Shown: in pieces, positions 47,941 to 57,674 of the stretch | Position numbering within the stretch: the first letter of the stretch is position 1 | How the letters are laid out: the number at the start of each line of letters is the position of its first letter | Source: Metallumcola ferriviriculae | GTDB taxonomy: Bacteria > Bacillota > JADQBR01 | Length of the DNA: 64,000 bases | Direction of reading: 5' to 3' | NCBI RefSeq assembly: GCF_035573695.1 | Contig: NZ_CP121694.1 | Location: 3,356,001 to 3,420,000, forward strand | Program-made: the position numbers and the translations under genes | Notes under the pieces: generated by a model | The model's input: only the letters and a program-made list of their open reading frames with translations | What the model was told of the DNA's origin: nothing | Databases searched by the model: none

Positions 47941-48834
47941 TTATTCTTTCAGGCGTGGATCTAAAGCATCCCTAAGTCCATCACCTAACAGGTTAAAGCC
48001 CAACACTACCAAAAGAATAGCCAATCCCGGAAACATCACAGTCCACGGAGCGGTCTGCAACGAATCTTTTCCCTGATTGAGCATCAGGCCCCATTCCGGC
48101 TTAGGCGGTTTTGCTCCTAAACCCAAAAAGCTTAGGCCGGCAGCGTCTAGGATTGCAGTCCCTACGCCCAGTGTGGCCTGCACAATTATAGGCGCAATAC
48201 AATTGGGCAGTACGTGCCGCCAAATTATCCGCCCATCAGAACACCCGGCTGCTCTAGCTGCTTCCACATACTCTTGTTCCTTCACTGACAAAACAGCACC
48301 TCTGACCACCCTGGCATAAATAGGTATGCCTACAATACCAATAGCAATCATTGCATTGACCAGACTAGGCCCAAGCACTGCGGTAATGGCGATTGCCAAC
48401 AAAATATATGGGAAAGCCATCATCATGTCTATAAAGCGCATTACCAACATATCTAAAACACCGCCATAATAACCGGAAACAGCCCCCAAAAAAGTACCTA
48501 TTACCAGAGAAATACCCACAGTAATCATTCCTACTTGAATAGAAATGCGTGAACCGAAAATAACTCTGCTGAGAATATCCCTTCCTTGAGCATCAGTACC
48601 CAGCCAGTTTGCCCCCGATGGTGCTTGCAGCCGCTGTACCAGTTCGCCCTTTTCCGGATTATACGGCGCAATGGCAGGCGCAAAAAGTGCTGCTAAAATC
48701 AATACCAAAACGATAATCAACCCTACCACGGCGGACTTCTGTCGGAGGAGCCGAGCAAAAGCGTCTCCCCAAATGCCTCGGGACTGACGTTCTTCAAGTT
48801 CTACTTCCTTTGCTGCTAATTGAGTGCTCATCAT
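47941..48834 (-). CDS. dppC: Peptide ABC transporter permease, DppC/OppC family
   Basis: A 297-aa permease with an OppC N-terminal segment (RLLRQKSAVVGLIIVLVLIL), the periplasmic GTDAQGRDILSRVIFG signature, about six membrane helices and the EAA loop (EYVEAARAAGCSDGRIIWRH). It pairs with the DppB-type permease encoded 8 bp upstream to form the channel for di/oligopeptides or nickel-like cargo; the substrate is not identified. Last gene of the operon. Confidence 0.92.
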   Translation of the reverse strand: MMSTQLAAKEVELEERQSRGIWGDAFARLLRQKSAVVGLIIVLVLILAALFAPAIAPYNPEKGELVQRLQAPSGANWLGTDAQGRDILSRVIFGSRISIQVGMITVGISLVIGTFLGAVSGYYGGVLDMLVMRFIDMMMAFPYILLAIAITAVLGPSLVNAMIAIGIVGIPIYARVVRGAVLSVKEQEYVEAARAAGCSDGRIIWRHVLPNCIAPIIVQATLGVGTAILDAAGLSFLGLGAKPPKPEWGLMLNQGKDSLQTAPWTVMFPGLAILLVVLGFNLLGDGLRDALDPRLKE

Positions 48835-48842
48835 ATCCCTCC

Positions 48843-49847
48843 CTAATCGAAGCGTATCCTGGGGTCGACTAACGTGTATAACACGTCCACCAGTAGGTTA
48901 ACAATCACAAATACTGTCGCTATCAGCAAGATTCCTCCCTGTACGATGGGGAAGTCCCGTGCGCCAATAGCCAAGAAAATCCAACGCCCAATCCCCGGCC
49001 AGGAGAAAATCCATTCAGTCATTACCGCACCACCGAGGAGATAGCCGAATTGAAGCCCTATTACCGTCAGTACAGGTAAAAATGCATTTTTCAGGGCATG
49101 CCTTAGAATGATTATTTTTTCAGCCAAACCTTTGGCTCGGGCAGTACGGATATAATCCTGCCGCATAACTTCCAGCATACTGGATCTGGTCATCCTGGCG
49201 ATCATAGCCATGGGAATAGTACCTAATGCCACAGCCGGCATTACCAAGTGCAGCAGAGCGTCTTTAAAAGCTACCCAGTTACCAGTAATGATAGCGTCCA
49301 GTACATAAAAATTCGTGACCCGTTCCAAGGTAATGGCTACGTCCAACCGCCCTGACGGCGGCAGTATCTTCAATTGCACTCCAAATAAATAAATCATCAT
49401 CAATCCTAGCCAAAATATGGGCATGGAAACGCCTACCAACGCCGTTCCCATGGAAATATGGTCGAAAATAGAATTGGGTTTTACGGCGGAAATGATACCC
49501 GCTCCCATACCCACCACTACAGCAACAAACATGGCCGCCATAGTTAATTCTATAGTAGCGGGAAAACGTACTCCCATCTCCCATAGCACTGAGCTATTGG
49601 AATGTATAGAACGCCCGAAGTCACCATGTAATATTCGCCCCATGAATCGACCGTACTGAACATAAATAGGATCATTTAACCCTAATGCTTCTTCCAGGTG
49701 TGCGATTTGCTCCGGCGTTGCTCGTTCGCCCAACATAGCTACAGCCGGGTTGCCGGGGATAAGATGAATTAATAAAAAGGCCAGGATAGACACACCCACC
49801 AGTACGGGGATAATCATAACCAGTCTTCTGATAATGTATTTAATCAT
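48843..49847 (-). CDS. dppB: Peptide ABC transporter permease, DppB/OppB family
   Basis: A 334-aa permease that begins MIKYIIRRLVMIIPVLVGVS, has LIPGNPAVAMLGERATPEQI, about six membrane helices and the EAA loop (DYIRTARAKGLAEKIIILRH). It forms the channel with DppC. A G-less but GAGGTGA site precedes the ATG. Two hairpins lie between it and the binding-protein gene upstream and may reduce its expression relative to that gene. Confidence 0.92.
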   Translation of the reverse strand: MIKYIIRRLVMIIPVLVGVSILAFLLIHLIPGNPAVAMLGERATPEQIAHLEEALGLNDPIYVQYGRFMGRILHGDFGRSIHSNSSVLWEMGVRFPATIELTMAAMFVAVVVGMGAGIISAVKPNSIFDHISMGTALVGVSMPIFWLGLMMIYLFGVQLKILPPSGRLDVAITLERVTNFYVLDAIITGNWVAFKDALLHLVMPAVALGTIPMAMIARMTRSSMLEVMRQDYIRTARAKGLAEKIIILRHALKNAFLPVLTVIGLQFGYLLGGAVMTEWIFSWPGIGRWIFLAIGARDFPIVQGGILLIATVFVIVNLLVDVLYTLVDPRIRFD

Positions 49848-49942
49848 TTACTGTCACCTCAAGTTTAAGGGGCTAGTCATTTAGAAAAACTTGGCTTGCG
49901 CCATGCCTTTGACGCAGCCGGAAGGCTACTTGCACTTATACA

Positions 49943-49965
49943 GTCAGAAAGTTATACTTTCTGAC
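49943..49965. repeat. 10-bp inverted repeat in the transporter operon
   Basis: GTCAGAAAGT and ACTTTCTGAC around TAT form a perfect hairpin between the binding-protein and dppB genes. No T run follows; it may protect the upstream mRNA from exonucleases. Confidence 0.6.
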
Positions 49966-49976
49966 GTAGATAAATA

Positions 49977-50013
49977 AAGGGCAGCGCAGTATCTCAAACA
50001 CTGCCCTTTACAA
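49977..50013 (-). terminator. Intra-operon hairpin/attenuator after the binding-protein gene
   Basis: Minus-strand AAAGGGCAG and CTGCCCTTT pair around an 18-base loop and lead into TATTTATC, 18 bp after the binding-protein stop. It is likely a partial terminator or mRNA-stabilising stem that lets the binding protein be made in excess. Confidence 0.65.
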
Positions 50014-50030
50014 CTAGTAACTATTCCTTA

Positions 50031-51665
50031 TTAATTCTTATCAACAGTAACAAGACTCTCTACACCGGTAGGATGAGGTACATAACCGGAAACACCTTTT
50101 TTGGCCGCGATAGGCGGTGTTGAGTGGCTCATGGGAACCCATGGAGCGTCATCGTGAATGATCTCTTGTGCCTGCTTATAGAGATCAGCACGTACTTCCT
50201 GATCCATTTCCTGCTGAGCTTTAATTAACAGATCATGGACTTCGTCGTTCTTATAAAAAGCAATATTTCCTGCACTGCCTTTTACAGCATTGTCTTTGTC
50301 TAACAGGACATACAGGAAGTTATCCGGGTCACCGTTATCACCTGTCCAACCCAGCATAGCCATATCATGTTCGCCACTCTCGGTCTTTTTGAGGTAGGTA
50401 GTCCAGTCGTGGCTCACGATTTCTGCATCAATACCCACTTCTATCAGGTCTGCCTGCATAGCCTCAGCAATTTTCTGGGGCTGCGGGAAGTAAGGGCGCG
50501 GCACAGGCATAGCCCAAAGGGTTGTCTTGAAACCGTTTGGATATCCTGCTTCAGCTAATAAAGCTTTTGCCTGCTCGGCATTATATTCATAGTCTTCAAC
50601 TGCATCATTGTAGCCCCACAGAGAAGGCGGCAGTGGGTTTTTAGCCGGTTTAGCCAGCCCGGCAAAGAAGGCATCAATAATGGGCTTCTTGTTGATAGCC
50701 ATATTTACTGCCCGGCGTACTTTCACATCATCAAAGGGTTCTTTCTCTACATTCATAGCCAAGTAGCCAACATTCATACTTGGTCTCAGTATCAACTGAA
50801 ATTGGTCATCGCTCTTAATAGTTGCTACATCATCAGGTGTAATTCCGTCCATTATATCAATGCTTCCTGCCTGTAATTCCATCAAACGAGCGGAGTTATC
50901 CGGGATAGAACGGAAAACAAGCTTGTCAACCTTAGCTGAATCTCCCCAATAACCATCAAATTTCTTCAGTACAATCTTACTATCGGGTACCCATTCAACG
51001 AATTCAAACGGACCGGTACCTACCGGATTTTTGAAGTAATCTTCGCCGAATTCTTTAACGGCCTCAGGGCTGGCAATACCAAACGGGAACATAGCCACAT
51101 TAGCCAAGAAAGTAGCCATGGGCTTGTTCAGAGTAAACTCAACAGTATATTGGTCTGTTGCTTTTACTGATTCAACAACCCCGGGATAACCGCCAAACAT
51201 ATATCCCCAATATTCAAATTCTCCACCGATATGATACTCGTGACCTTCATTCATCCAACGTTCAAAATTAAATACTACGTCCTCGGCATCGAAATCAGTG
51301 CCGTCGTGGAATTTAACGCCTTCACGCAGGAAGAAGCTCCAAGTCTTACCGTCTTCGGAAACTTTCCAATCTTTTGCTAACGCAGGAATAACTTCAGTGC
51401 TGTCCTGCTTATAAGCAACCAGACCTTCATACATATTGATAGTTACCTTTGCCGACTCACCGTCAGTAACATTAGACGGATCAAGTCCGGAAGCATCTCC
51501 ACCGCGACCCCATACCAATACCTTTTCTTTGGCAGCTTGCGGTTGGTCGTTTCCTGCTTGGTCTTGGTCAGGAGCGGCACCATTGCCACCACAACCGGCA
51601 ACCGCTAGACTCATGGCCAGCAGCAGCGCTAGTAAAAGAATAAGCTTGCTATTAATTTTTTTCAT
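50031..51665 (-). CDS. dppA: Peptide-binding lipoprotein of ABC transporter (SBP family 5)
   Basis: A 544-aa lipoprotein with signal MKKINSKLILLLALLLAMSL and lipobox AVAGC. The family 5 solute-binding fold is shown by GLDPSNVTDGESAKVTINMY, EGVKFHDGTDFDAEDVVFNF, YFKNPVGTGPFEFVEW and MAMLGWTGDNGDPDNFLYVL. It captures peptides outside the membrane. The start at 51665 has AAGGAGG eight bases upstream. It lies third in the operon, after the two ATPase genes. Confidence 0.93.
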   Translation of the reverse strand: MKKINSKLILLLALLLAMSLAVAGCGGNGAAPDQDQAGNDQPQAAKEKVLVWGRGGDASGLDPSNVTDGESAKVTINMYEGLVAYKQDSTEVIPALAKDWKVSEDGKTWSFFLREGVKFHDGTDFDAEDVVFNFERWMNEGHEYHIGGEFEYWGYMFGGYPGVVESVKATDQYTVEFTLNKPMATFLANVAMFPFGIASPEAVKEFGEDYFKNPVGTGPFEFVEWVPDSKIVLKKFDGYWGDSAKVDKLVFRSIPDNSARLMELQAGSIDIMDGITPDDVATIKSDDQFQLILRPSMNVGYLAMNVEKEPFDDVKVRRAVNMAINKKPIIDAFFAGLAKPAKNPLPPSLWGYNDAVEDYEYNAEQAKALLAEAGYPNGFKTTLWAMPVPRPYFPQPQKIAEAMQADLIEVGIDAEIVSHDWTTYLKKTESGEHDMAMLGWTGDNGDPDNFLYVLLDKDNAVKGSAGNIAFYKNDEVHDLLIKAQQEMDQEVRADLYKQAQEIIHDDAPWVPMSHSTPPIAAKKGVSGYVPHPTGVESLVTVDKN

Positions 51666-51747
51666 TTCTAAAAACCTCCTTATATTTTCTTTGGTCAAAC
51701 TTCCCTAATTATACCGACTGGTGCACCACCTCCTTGGGAACCAATAG

Positions 51748-52731
51748 TTAGGCACTTTTAACTGCACTGGTCAAATGACAGGCCGAAAAATGTCCATTCT
51801 CGCAATCTCTTAGCACAGGTATCTCTTGACGGCATTTTTCCTTAGCATGACAGCACCGGTTATGAAAATGGCACCCCCTAGGCGGGTTGCCCGGACTGGG
51901 TACATCGCCGCTTAAAATGATACGCTCCTTCTTGTGCTTAGGATCAGGTACAGGAATTGCTGATAGTAATGCTTGCGTATACGGGTGCATGGGCATTTTA
52001 TAGAGTTTCTCCCATTCCGCCAGCTCAACTATTCTACCTAAATACATCACTGCCACACGATCACTGATGTGTTTCACAACACTTAAATCGTGAGCGATAA
52101 AGATAAAAGTCAAGCCGAATTCCTTTTGCAAATCTTCCATCAGATTAATAACCTGCGCCTGAATCGATACATCAAGCGCGGAGACAGGTTCGTCAAAAAT
52201 AATCATACGGGGATTAACAGCCAGAGCTCTAGCAATACCAATCCTTTGACGCTGCCCGCCGCTGAACTCGTGAGGATATCGACGAGCATGGTACCCTGCT
52301 AACCCCACCACGTCTAATAATTCATGAATCTTTTTGCTGCGGCTTTTCTTGTTACCAAGTCCATGTACCAGCATCGGTTCGGAAATAATCTCTTCAACGG
52401 TCATTCGCGGGTTTAACGATGCATAAGGATCTTGGAATACCATTTGTATTTCCCGGCGAATGGGTCGAAGTTCTTTTGCATTCAAATGAGTAATGTCTTT
52501 ACCTTGAAAAATAATTTTTCCCGCAGTCGGCTCAAGCAGCCGAAGAATGGTACGGCCGGTGGTAGACTTGCCGCAGCCACTTTCTCCTACCAACCCTAGT
52601 GTTTCCCCTTCCCTGACAGTAAAAGAAACACCGTCAACGGCTTTTATTGCTCCTACCTGCCGAGACACAATACCGGCGTGAATGGGAAAGTATTTTTTTA
52701 AATAATGAACTTCCAAGATATTTCCTGCCAT
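51748..52731 (-). CDS. dppF: Peptide ABC transporter ATP-binding protein, DppF/OppF family
   Basis: A 327-aa ATPase with Walker [19 protein letters not shown] loop [16 protein letters not shown], signature [17 protein letters not shown] and Walker [15 protein letters not shown]. The C-terminal oligopeptide extension carries cysteines ([15 protein letters not shown]) that may hold an iron-sulfur cluster as in DppD/DppF. The ATG at 52731 has AAGGAGTG upstream. It pairs with the DppD-type ATPase encoded 65 bp upstream. Confidence 0.94.
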   Translation of the reverse strand: MAGNILEVHYLKKYFPIHAGIVSRQVGAIKAVDGVSFTVREGETLGLVGESGCGKSTTGRTILRLLEPTAGKIIFQGKDITHLNAKELRPIRREIQMVFQDPYASLNPRMTVEEIISEPMLVHGLGNKKSRSKKIHELLDVVGLAGYHARRYPHEFSGGQRQRIGIARALAVNPRMIIFDEPVSALDVSIQAQVINLMEDLQKEFGLTFIFIAHDLSVVKHISDRVAVMYLGRIVELAEWEKLYKMPMHPYTQALLSAIPVPDPKHKKERIILSGDVPSPGNPPRGCHFHNRCCHAKEKCRQEIPVLRDCENGHFSACHLTSAVKSA

Positions 52732-52796
52732 GATAACACTCCTTGAAATGCGTGTTCTATAAGCTCTTAAAATAAGTGTTCGAATAACCTTTAATC

Positions 52797-53765
52797 TTAT
52801 AAACAGTGACAACTAACCCAATGACCCGGTTCCACCTCTTTTACCCGGGGCTCAGATTTAAGACAAATCTCCTCCGCCCGATCACACCTCGGTGCGAAGT
52901 TACAGCCATCGGGCAGGGAACTTAAGTTAGGTGGGTTTCCTTCAATAGGCCTTAACCTTTCCCTTTGTTCTTCACCCAACTTCGGTAAAGAATGTAATAA
53001 TCCCAAAGTATATGGATGCCTAGGCTTTTCAAAGATACTTTCCACATCCGCTTTCTCTACCGGATTACCGGCGTACATTACCAGCACTTGGTGACAGCTT
53101 TCCGCTACTACACCTAAGTCGTGGGTAATCAGCAAAATTGAAGTACCTAAATCCGACTGCAGCTTTTGCATCAGTTCCAATATCTGCGCCTGGATGGTAA
53201 CATCCAGAGCCGTTGTCGGTTCATCAGCGATTAGCAGTTCGGGATTGCAGGCCAAGGCCATAGCAATCATAGCGCGCTGTCGCATACCGCCGCTAAATTG
53301 GTGTGGGTAGTCATCCACCCGTTGGCTTGGTTCCGGTATCCCCACTAGGCCTAACGCCTCAATAGCCTTTTTCCGGGCCTTTTTCTTAGTAACCTTTTGA
53401 TGATAGGTCACGGCCTCGATAATCTGTTGACCCACTGTCATCACAGGGTTTAAGGAAGTCATCGGGTCTTGGAAAATCATTGATATTTCATTTCCTCGAA
53501 TTTTCCGCATCTGTTTCTCTGTCTTTTTTAGCAAATCCTCCCCTTTAAACAGCACTTCCCCGTCAACAATCTTACCCGGAGGCTGCGGGATTAACCTTAA
53601 TAAAGACATTACCGTAATTGTCTTGCCCGAACCGGATTCCCCAACAATACCAAGGGTCTGACCTTTTTCCACATCGAAGTCTACTCCGTCTACAGCCTTG
53701 ACTACGCCCTCTTTCGTAAAGAAATGCGTTTTTAAGTTCTTAACCTGCAGTAATTTTTCTGCCAA
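52797..53765 (-). CDS. dppD: Peptide ABC transporter ATP-binding protein, DppD/OppD family
   Basis: A 322-aa ATPase with Walker [35 protein letters not shown], signature [17 protein letters not shown] and Walker [15 protein letters not shown]. The C-terminus has the cysteine-rich extension ([16 protein letters not shown]). The start is TTG at 53765, seven bases after GGAGGG; the frame to 53849 lacks a site. It is the first gene of the operon dppD-F-A-B-C. Confidence 0.93.
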   Translation of the reverse strand: MAEKLLQVKNLKTHFFTKEGVVKAVDGVDFDVEKGQTLGIVGESGSGKTITVMSLLRLIPQPPGKIVDGEVLFKGEDLLKKTEKQMRKIRGNEISMIFQDPMTSLNPVMTVGQQIIEAVTYHQKVTKKKARKKAIEALGLVGIPEPSQRVDDYPHQFSGGMRQRAMIAMALACNPELLIADEPTTALDVTIQAQILELMQKLQSDLGTSILLITHDLGVVAESCHQVLVMYAGNPVEKADVESIFEKPRHPYTLGLLHSLPKLGEEQRERLRPIEGNPPNLSSLPDGCNFAPRCDRAEEICLKSEPRVKEVEPGHWVSCHCL

Positions 53766-53960
53766 AACCAAACCCTCCAGGGAAAAAATATAATATTCTG
53801 TGAAATATGCCGTGTGAAACATTCTCTCATCGATACAAATTACCCACATAACTTGGGGTATTCCCCTAAGGTTACGACAACCATACCTTGCTCACCTATT
53901 TATTCTCTTTTTTATCTGAAATTTATCTAAAAAAACAATTTGCCGGCTTAAAAAAGGTCA

Positions 53961-53983
53961 AAAAAAATTCCCTTGCGGGAATG
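53961..53983 (-). terminator. Terminator after the 97-aa gene
   Basis: Minus-strand ATTCCC GCAA GGGAAT followed by T7, 11 bp past the stop at 53994. The dppD promoter must lie in 53766-53960, which has no gene. Confidence 0.85.
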
Positions 53984-53993
53984 ATTAAAGTGC

Positions 53994-54287
53994 TTATTTC
54001 TTTTTACCTTGATAATCCACATCGATATCTGCCAGTCTTTTCAAGTTCGGGACAAAATCTTGGTCTTTTTCAGTGAGCAATGTCTTTTGCCGGTCATGTT
54101 TCGGCTTTAATTCTTTCGCGGTTTCCATATCATGCTTTTTGTCCAGAGGACGGTTATCGGGCCCGAAGATCTTCACTTCTTGGTCTTTGCCGCTTTTATC
54201 TTGACGGCTGCCGCTAGATTCCTCATGGAGTTTGCTGGGAAAACTTTCTGCAGTATCCCGCAGACTTTTGTTGGATTTTTCCGTCAT
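53994..54287 (-). CDS. Small charged, probably disordered protein
   Basis: A 97-aa protein extremely rich in K, E, D, S and Q, with no hydrophobic core, cysteines or membrane segment (for example HEESSGSRQDKSGKDQEVK). GGAGGTG precedes the ATG and a terminator follows, so it is a real gene. It recalls small acid-soluble or stress-type disordered proteins but I assign no family. It lies 71 bp downstream of hisIE. Confidence 0.65.
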   Translation of the reverse strand: MTEKSNKSLRDTAESFPSKLHEESSGSRQDKSGKDQEVKIFGPDNRPLDKKHDMETAKELKPKHDRQKTLLTEKDQDFVPNLKRLADIDVDYQGKKK

Positions 54288-54358
54288 ATTTGCACCTCCG
54301 TATTATTAGTATTAAATTTACGGAGATTTATATGCGCTTTGGCTTTCCCATAATTTTT

Positions 54359-54994
54359 TTACCTTCTTGAAGCCAATTCTTGTTGTATGCTGCTCAATTT
54401 AACCTTTTTTTCTTCGAGCAGAACAAGCAAATGATAGATCAAGTCCGATGTTTCGTAAATAATTTCGTCATTGTTCGGGTTCTTAGCGGCTATAATGACT
54501 TCTGCCGTTTCCTCACCGACTTTTTTTAAAATTTTGTCAAGCCCTTTATCAAATAAATACGTCGTATAAGAACCTTCCGGCCGTTCTTTTTTACGCTGCT
54601 TAATTACTGCCGCCAGTTCATCCAGTATTCCACCGCCTGCTGATTGCTCATCACCATCAATAGTGCGGTAAAAGCAGCTCATCTTACCAGTATGACACGC
54701 AGGTCCCCGGGGCACCACCTGCAACAGCAGCGTATCCCCATCACAATCATAAAATATTTCTTTCACTTCCTGGGTATTTCCTGAGGTTTCCCCCTTATGC
54801 CACAGACTGCGGCGACTGCGACTGTAAAAGTGAGCCTCGCCTTTATTGATAGTAAGTTTTAATGCCTCCCGATTCATATATGCTACCATCAGTACCTGTC
54901 CGGAATTAAAATCTTGGACAACTGCCGGAATTAAACCCTGATCGTCAAATTTAAGAAGATTGTCAGTTTCTCGAGATATGGCCGTCTTTGTCAT
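54359..54994 (-). CDS. hisI: Bifunctional phosphoribosyl-AMP cyclohydrolase / phosphoribosyl-ATP pyrophosphatase
   Basis: A 211-aa HisIE fusion catalysing steps 2 and 3 of histidine synthesis. The N-terminal HisI part has [52 protein letters not shown] with metal ligands; the C-terminal HisE part has [20 protein letters not shown] and [11 protein letters not shown]. It overlaps hisF by 4 bases (ATGA) and is the last gene of the his operon. Confidence 0.95.
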   Translation of the reverse strand: MTKTAISRETDNLLKFDDQGLIPAVVQDFNSGQVLMVAYMNREALKLTINKGEAHFYSRSRRSLWHKGETSGNTQEVKEIFYDCDGDTLLLQVVPRGPACHTGKMSCFYRTIDGDEQSAGGGILDELAAVIKQRKKERPEGSYTTYLFDKGLDKILKKVGEETAEVIIAAKNPNNDEIIYETSDLIYHLLVLLEEKKVKLSSIQQELASRR

Positions 54995-55749
54995 ATCCTT
55001 ACCGCCACTCCTTCCCGCCGAAGATATTCCTTGGCCTCATTGATAGAGTATTGTTTAAAATGAAAGATGGACGCAGCCAGGACGGCATCTGCCTTCCCTT
55101 TTAATGCTCCCTCTGCTAAATGTTCTAAATTACCGGCACCACCGGAAGCAATCACCGGAATAGCCACCGCTTCACTGACCGCCCGGGTCAATGCTAGATC
55201 ATAGCCGTCCTTGGTACCATCCCGATCCATACTGGTAAGCAGTATCTCTCCCGCGCCTAATTCCTCCACCTGCTTCACCCAGGTCAATACATCCTTCCCC
55301 GTGGATGTCCTACCGCCATGAACGTATACTTCCCACTGCCCCGGGCCCGTCTGGCGTGCATCTATCGCTACCACTGTACATTGACTGCCGAAACGCCGGG
55401 CACTTTGAAATACCAATTCAGGGTTTTGCACCGCTGCGGTGTTAAGTGATATTTTATCGGCTCCCGCCGCCAGCATCCTGCGAATATCCTCCAGCGAACG
55501 CAAACCACCGCCCACTGTAAAAGGAATAAATACCTCTTCGGCGGTACGCCGGGCCACATCAAGCATGATATCTCTTTTTTCATGAGACGCGGTTATATCT
55601 AAGAAAATAAGTTCATCAGCGCCGGCCTTATCGTATAAACTGGCAAGTTCCACCGGGTCACCGGCATCTCTCAGGTTTATAAAATTAGTCCCCTTTACCA
55701 CTCTACCCCCGTCTACATCCAGACAAGGTATAATACGTTTGCAAAGCAC
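54991..55749 (-). CDS. hisF: Imidazole glycerol phosphate synthase subunit HisF
   Basis: A 252-aa beta/alpha barrel ([76 protein letters not shown]). The two catalytic aspartates (CLDVD and SMDRDG) are present. It closes the imidazole ring using ammonia supplied by HisH. It is 2 bp after hisA and overlaps hisIE. Confidence 0.96.
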   Translation of the reverse strand: MLCKRIIPCLDVDGGRVVKGTNFINLRDAGDPVELASLYDKAGADELIFLDITASHEKRDIMLDVARRTAEEVFIPFTVGGGLRSLEDIRRMLAAGADKISLNTAAVQNPELVFQSARRFGSQCTVVAIDARQTGPGQWEVYVHGGRTSTGKDVLTWVKQVEELGAGEILLTSMDRDGTKDGYDLALTRAVSEAVAIPVIASGGAGNLEHLAEGALKGKADAVLAASIFHFKQYSINEAKEYLRREGVAVRI

Positions 55750-55751
55750 CC

Positions 55752-56477
55752 TTATCCCTCCGCTTCCGCCAGCGCTTCCGGCAAAGTTATCGCCCCGCTG
55801 TAAAGAGCTTTACCCAGAATAACACCTTCAATATCCACGCCGGTGTTTTTTAGATTTTTGATATCAGCGGCTGAGGCAACTCCCCCTGAAGCAATCACTT
55901 TTAAGCCTGTTTTCTGCGCTAGGTCAGCGGTGGCCTTTACGTCAACACCGGACAAAGTCCCATCCAAGCTGGTATTGGTATAAACCACCCTGGTGATGCC
56001 TTTCTTTTGGATTTCATGAGCCAAAGTTAATGCTTCCTTCTCCACAGTAGTGGCCCATCCTTCCACCGCAACCAGCCCATCTTTACTATCAATACCCACT
56101 ACGATTCTTTCGCTGCCGAATTGACGACACGCATCCGCAACCATGTCAGGGTTATTAATGGCCGCAGTACCAAAGATCACCCGGTCAACTCCCAGCTTTA
56201 GCAGCCGTTCCACGGTTGACAGCGTTCGAATACCGCCGCCCAATTGTACGGGGATGTTTATCGCTTCAATAATTCTTTGAACAGTTTCCATGTTTTTTGG
56301 TTCGCCGGCAAAAGCGCCATCCAAATCTACCAGGTGAAGGTATTTAGCCCCTTGTTCCTGCCAGGTCAATGCCACTTCAGCAGGATCGTGGGAATATGTA
56401 GTTTCCTGGTCCAGTTTCCCTTGAAATAATCGAACACAGCGGCCTTCCCGTAAATCAATCGCCGGTATCACTAACAT
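55752..56477 (-). CDS. hisA: ProFAR isomerase HisA
   Basis: A 241-aa beta/alpha barrel that isomerises phosphoribosylformimino-AICAR-P. It has [18 protein letters not shown] with the catalytic Asp, [36 protein letters not shown] with the second Asp, and [13 protein letters not shown]. It overlaps hisH by 7 bases. Confidence 0.96.
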   Translation of the reverse strand: MLVIPAIDLREGRCVRLFQGKLDQETTYSHDPAEVALTWQEQGAKYLHLVDLDGAFAGEPKNMETVQRIIEAINIPVQLGGGIRTLSTVERLLKLGVDRVIFGTAAINNPDMVADACRQFGSERIVVGIDSKDGLVAVEGWATTVEKEALTLAHEIQKKGITRVVYTNTSLDGTLSGVDVKATADLAQKTGLKVIASGGVASAADIKNLKNTGVDIEGVILGKALYSGAITLPEALAEAEG

Positions 56478-57088
56478 TGATTCACCATCTCCCCAAAATT
56501 CTTTAATATTTGTAAACCCAGGTTGCTGCTCTTTTCCGGATGAAACTGGATGCCCATGAGATTGTCCCGCCCAACCAGCGCGGGGAATTCAAAACCATAA
56601 TCACTGGCAGCTATAATCACATCATCGTCTTCCGGTTGAACATAATAGGAATGTACAAAGTAAAAATAATCACCGTCGTTAACACCTTTTAGCATCGGTT
56701 CTTCCTTACGAATAACCAATTGATTCCAGCCCATATGCGGCACCTTTAACCCTGGGGGCAGTCGTTTGACAGTACCGGGCAGCAAGTTCAAACCCTGATG
56801 CAAACCATTTTCCTCGCTTGTGCTAAAAAGAAGCTGCATGCCCAGGCAAATCCCCAAGAACGGGGTGCCCTTAGCTACCACTTCTCTGATAATAGGTATA
56901 AGCCCGGTCCTGGTAAGGTTAGCCATCGCATCCTCAAAGGCACCAACACCCGGTAATATTACTGCCGGTGCCGTGGAAATTATCTTTTCATTGCTGGTGA
57001 CTTCCCCCGCTAGTCCAACGCTTTCCAACGCTTTTTGCACACTGCGCAAGTTACCCATGCCATAATCAATTATAGCCAATGTCTTCAC
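56471..57088 (-). CDS. hisH: Imidazole glycerol phosphate synthase glutaminase subunit HisH
   Basis: A 205-aa class I glutamine amidotransferase (IIDYGMGNLRSVQKALE, PGVGAFEDAM, the nucleophile cysteine in FLGICLGMQLLF, and GIQFHPEKSS with His-Glu). It supplies ammonia to HisF. The start is GTG at 57088 after AAGGGGTG, one base past the hisB stop; the frame open to 57211 runs inside hisB and is not used. Confidence 0.95.
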   Translation of the reverse strand: MKTLAIIDYGMGNLRSVQKALESVGLAGEVTSNEKIISTAPAVILPGVGAFEDAMANLTRTGLIPIIREVVAKGTPFLGICLGMQLLFSTSEENGLHQGLNLLPGTVKRLPPGLKVPHMGWNQLVIRKEEPMLKGVNDGDYFYFVHSYYVQPEDDDVIIAASDYGFEFPALVGRDNLMGIQFHPEKSSNLGLQILKNFGEMVNQC

Positions 57089-57089
57089 G

Positions 57090-57674
57090 CTAAAGCACCC
57101 CTTTGGATGAAGGTATCCCACCTTCTCTTGGGTCCGCAGCCACTGCTTCAGCAAGAGCACGAGCACAGGCCTTAAACATCGCTTCAACCTTATGATGATT
57201 GTTGCCGCCATAACAAAGCTTTAGATGTAAGGTTAACCGCGCTTCCTGGGTAAATGCACGAAAGAATTCCGATACAAGCTCTAGATCAAATTCGCCCAAT
57301 CTGCTGCCGGTAAGTAAGGCATCATAAAGAAAATAGGCCCGTCCACTGATATCCGCTACTGCCCGGGCTAAAGATTCATCCATAGGCACAAACGCACTGC
57401 CGAAACGATAAATACCTCTCTTGTCTCCTAATGCCTCGAAAAATGCTTGGCCCAAACAAAGACCCACATCCTCCACTGTATGGTGCCCATCCACTTCTAA
57501 ATCGCCGTGTACGTTTAAATCCACATCGAACTTACTGTGTCTGCACCATGCGGTCAGCATATGGTCGAAAAAACCAATACCGCTGGTTCCCCGGAAATTT
57601 CCCATTCCATCCAATATTAATGTCAGGGTTATATCGGTCTCTGCGGTTTTACGCTTGATTACAGCGGTACGCAT
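57090..57674 (-). CDS. hisB: Imidazoleglycerol-phosphate dehydratase
   Basis: A 194-aa monofunctional dehydratase with FFDHMLTAWCRHSKFD, DGHHTVEDVGLCLGQAF and LCYGGNNHHKVEAMFKACAR, the metal-binding HHxxE motifs. The histidinol phosphatase domain of enteric HisB is absent. It abuts hisD directly. Confidence 0.96.
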   Translation of the reverse strand: MRTAVIKRKTAETDITLTLILDGMGNFRGTSGIGFFDHMLTAWCRHSKFDVDLNVHGDLEVDGHHTVEDVGLCLGQAFFEALGDKRGIYRFGSAFVPMDESLARAVADISGRAYFLYDALLTGSRLGEFDLELVSEFFRAFTQEARLTLHLKLCYGGNNHHKVEAMFKACARALAEAVAADPREGGIPSSKGVL

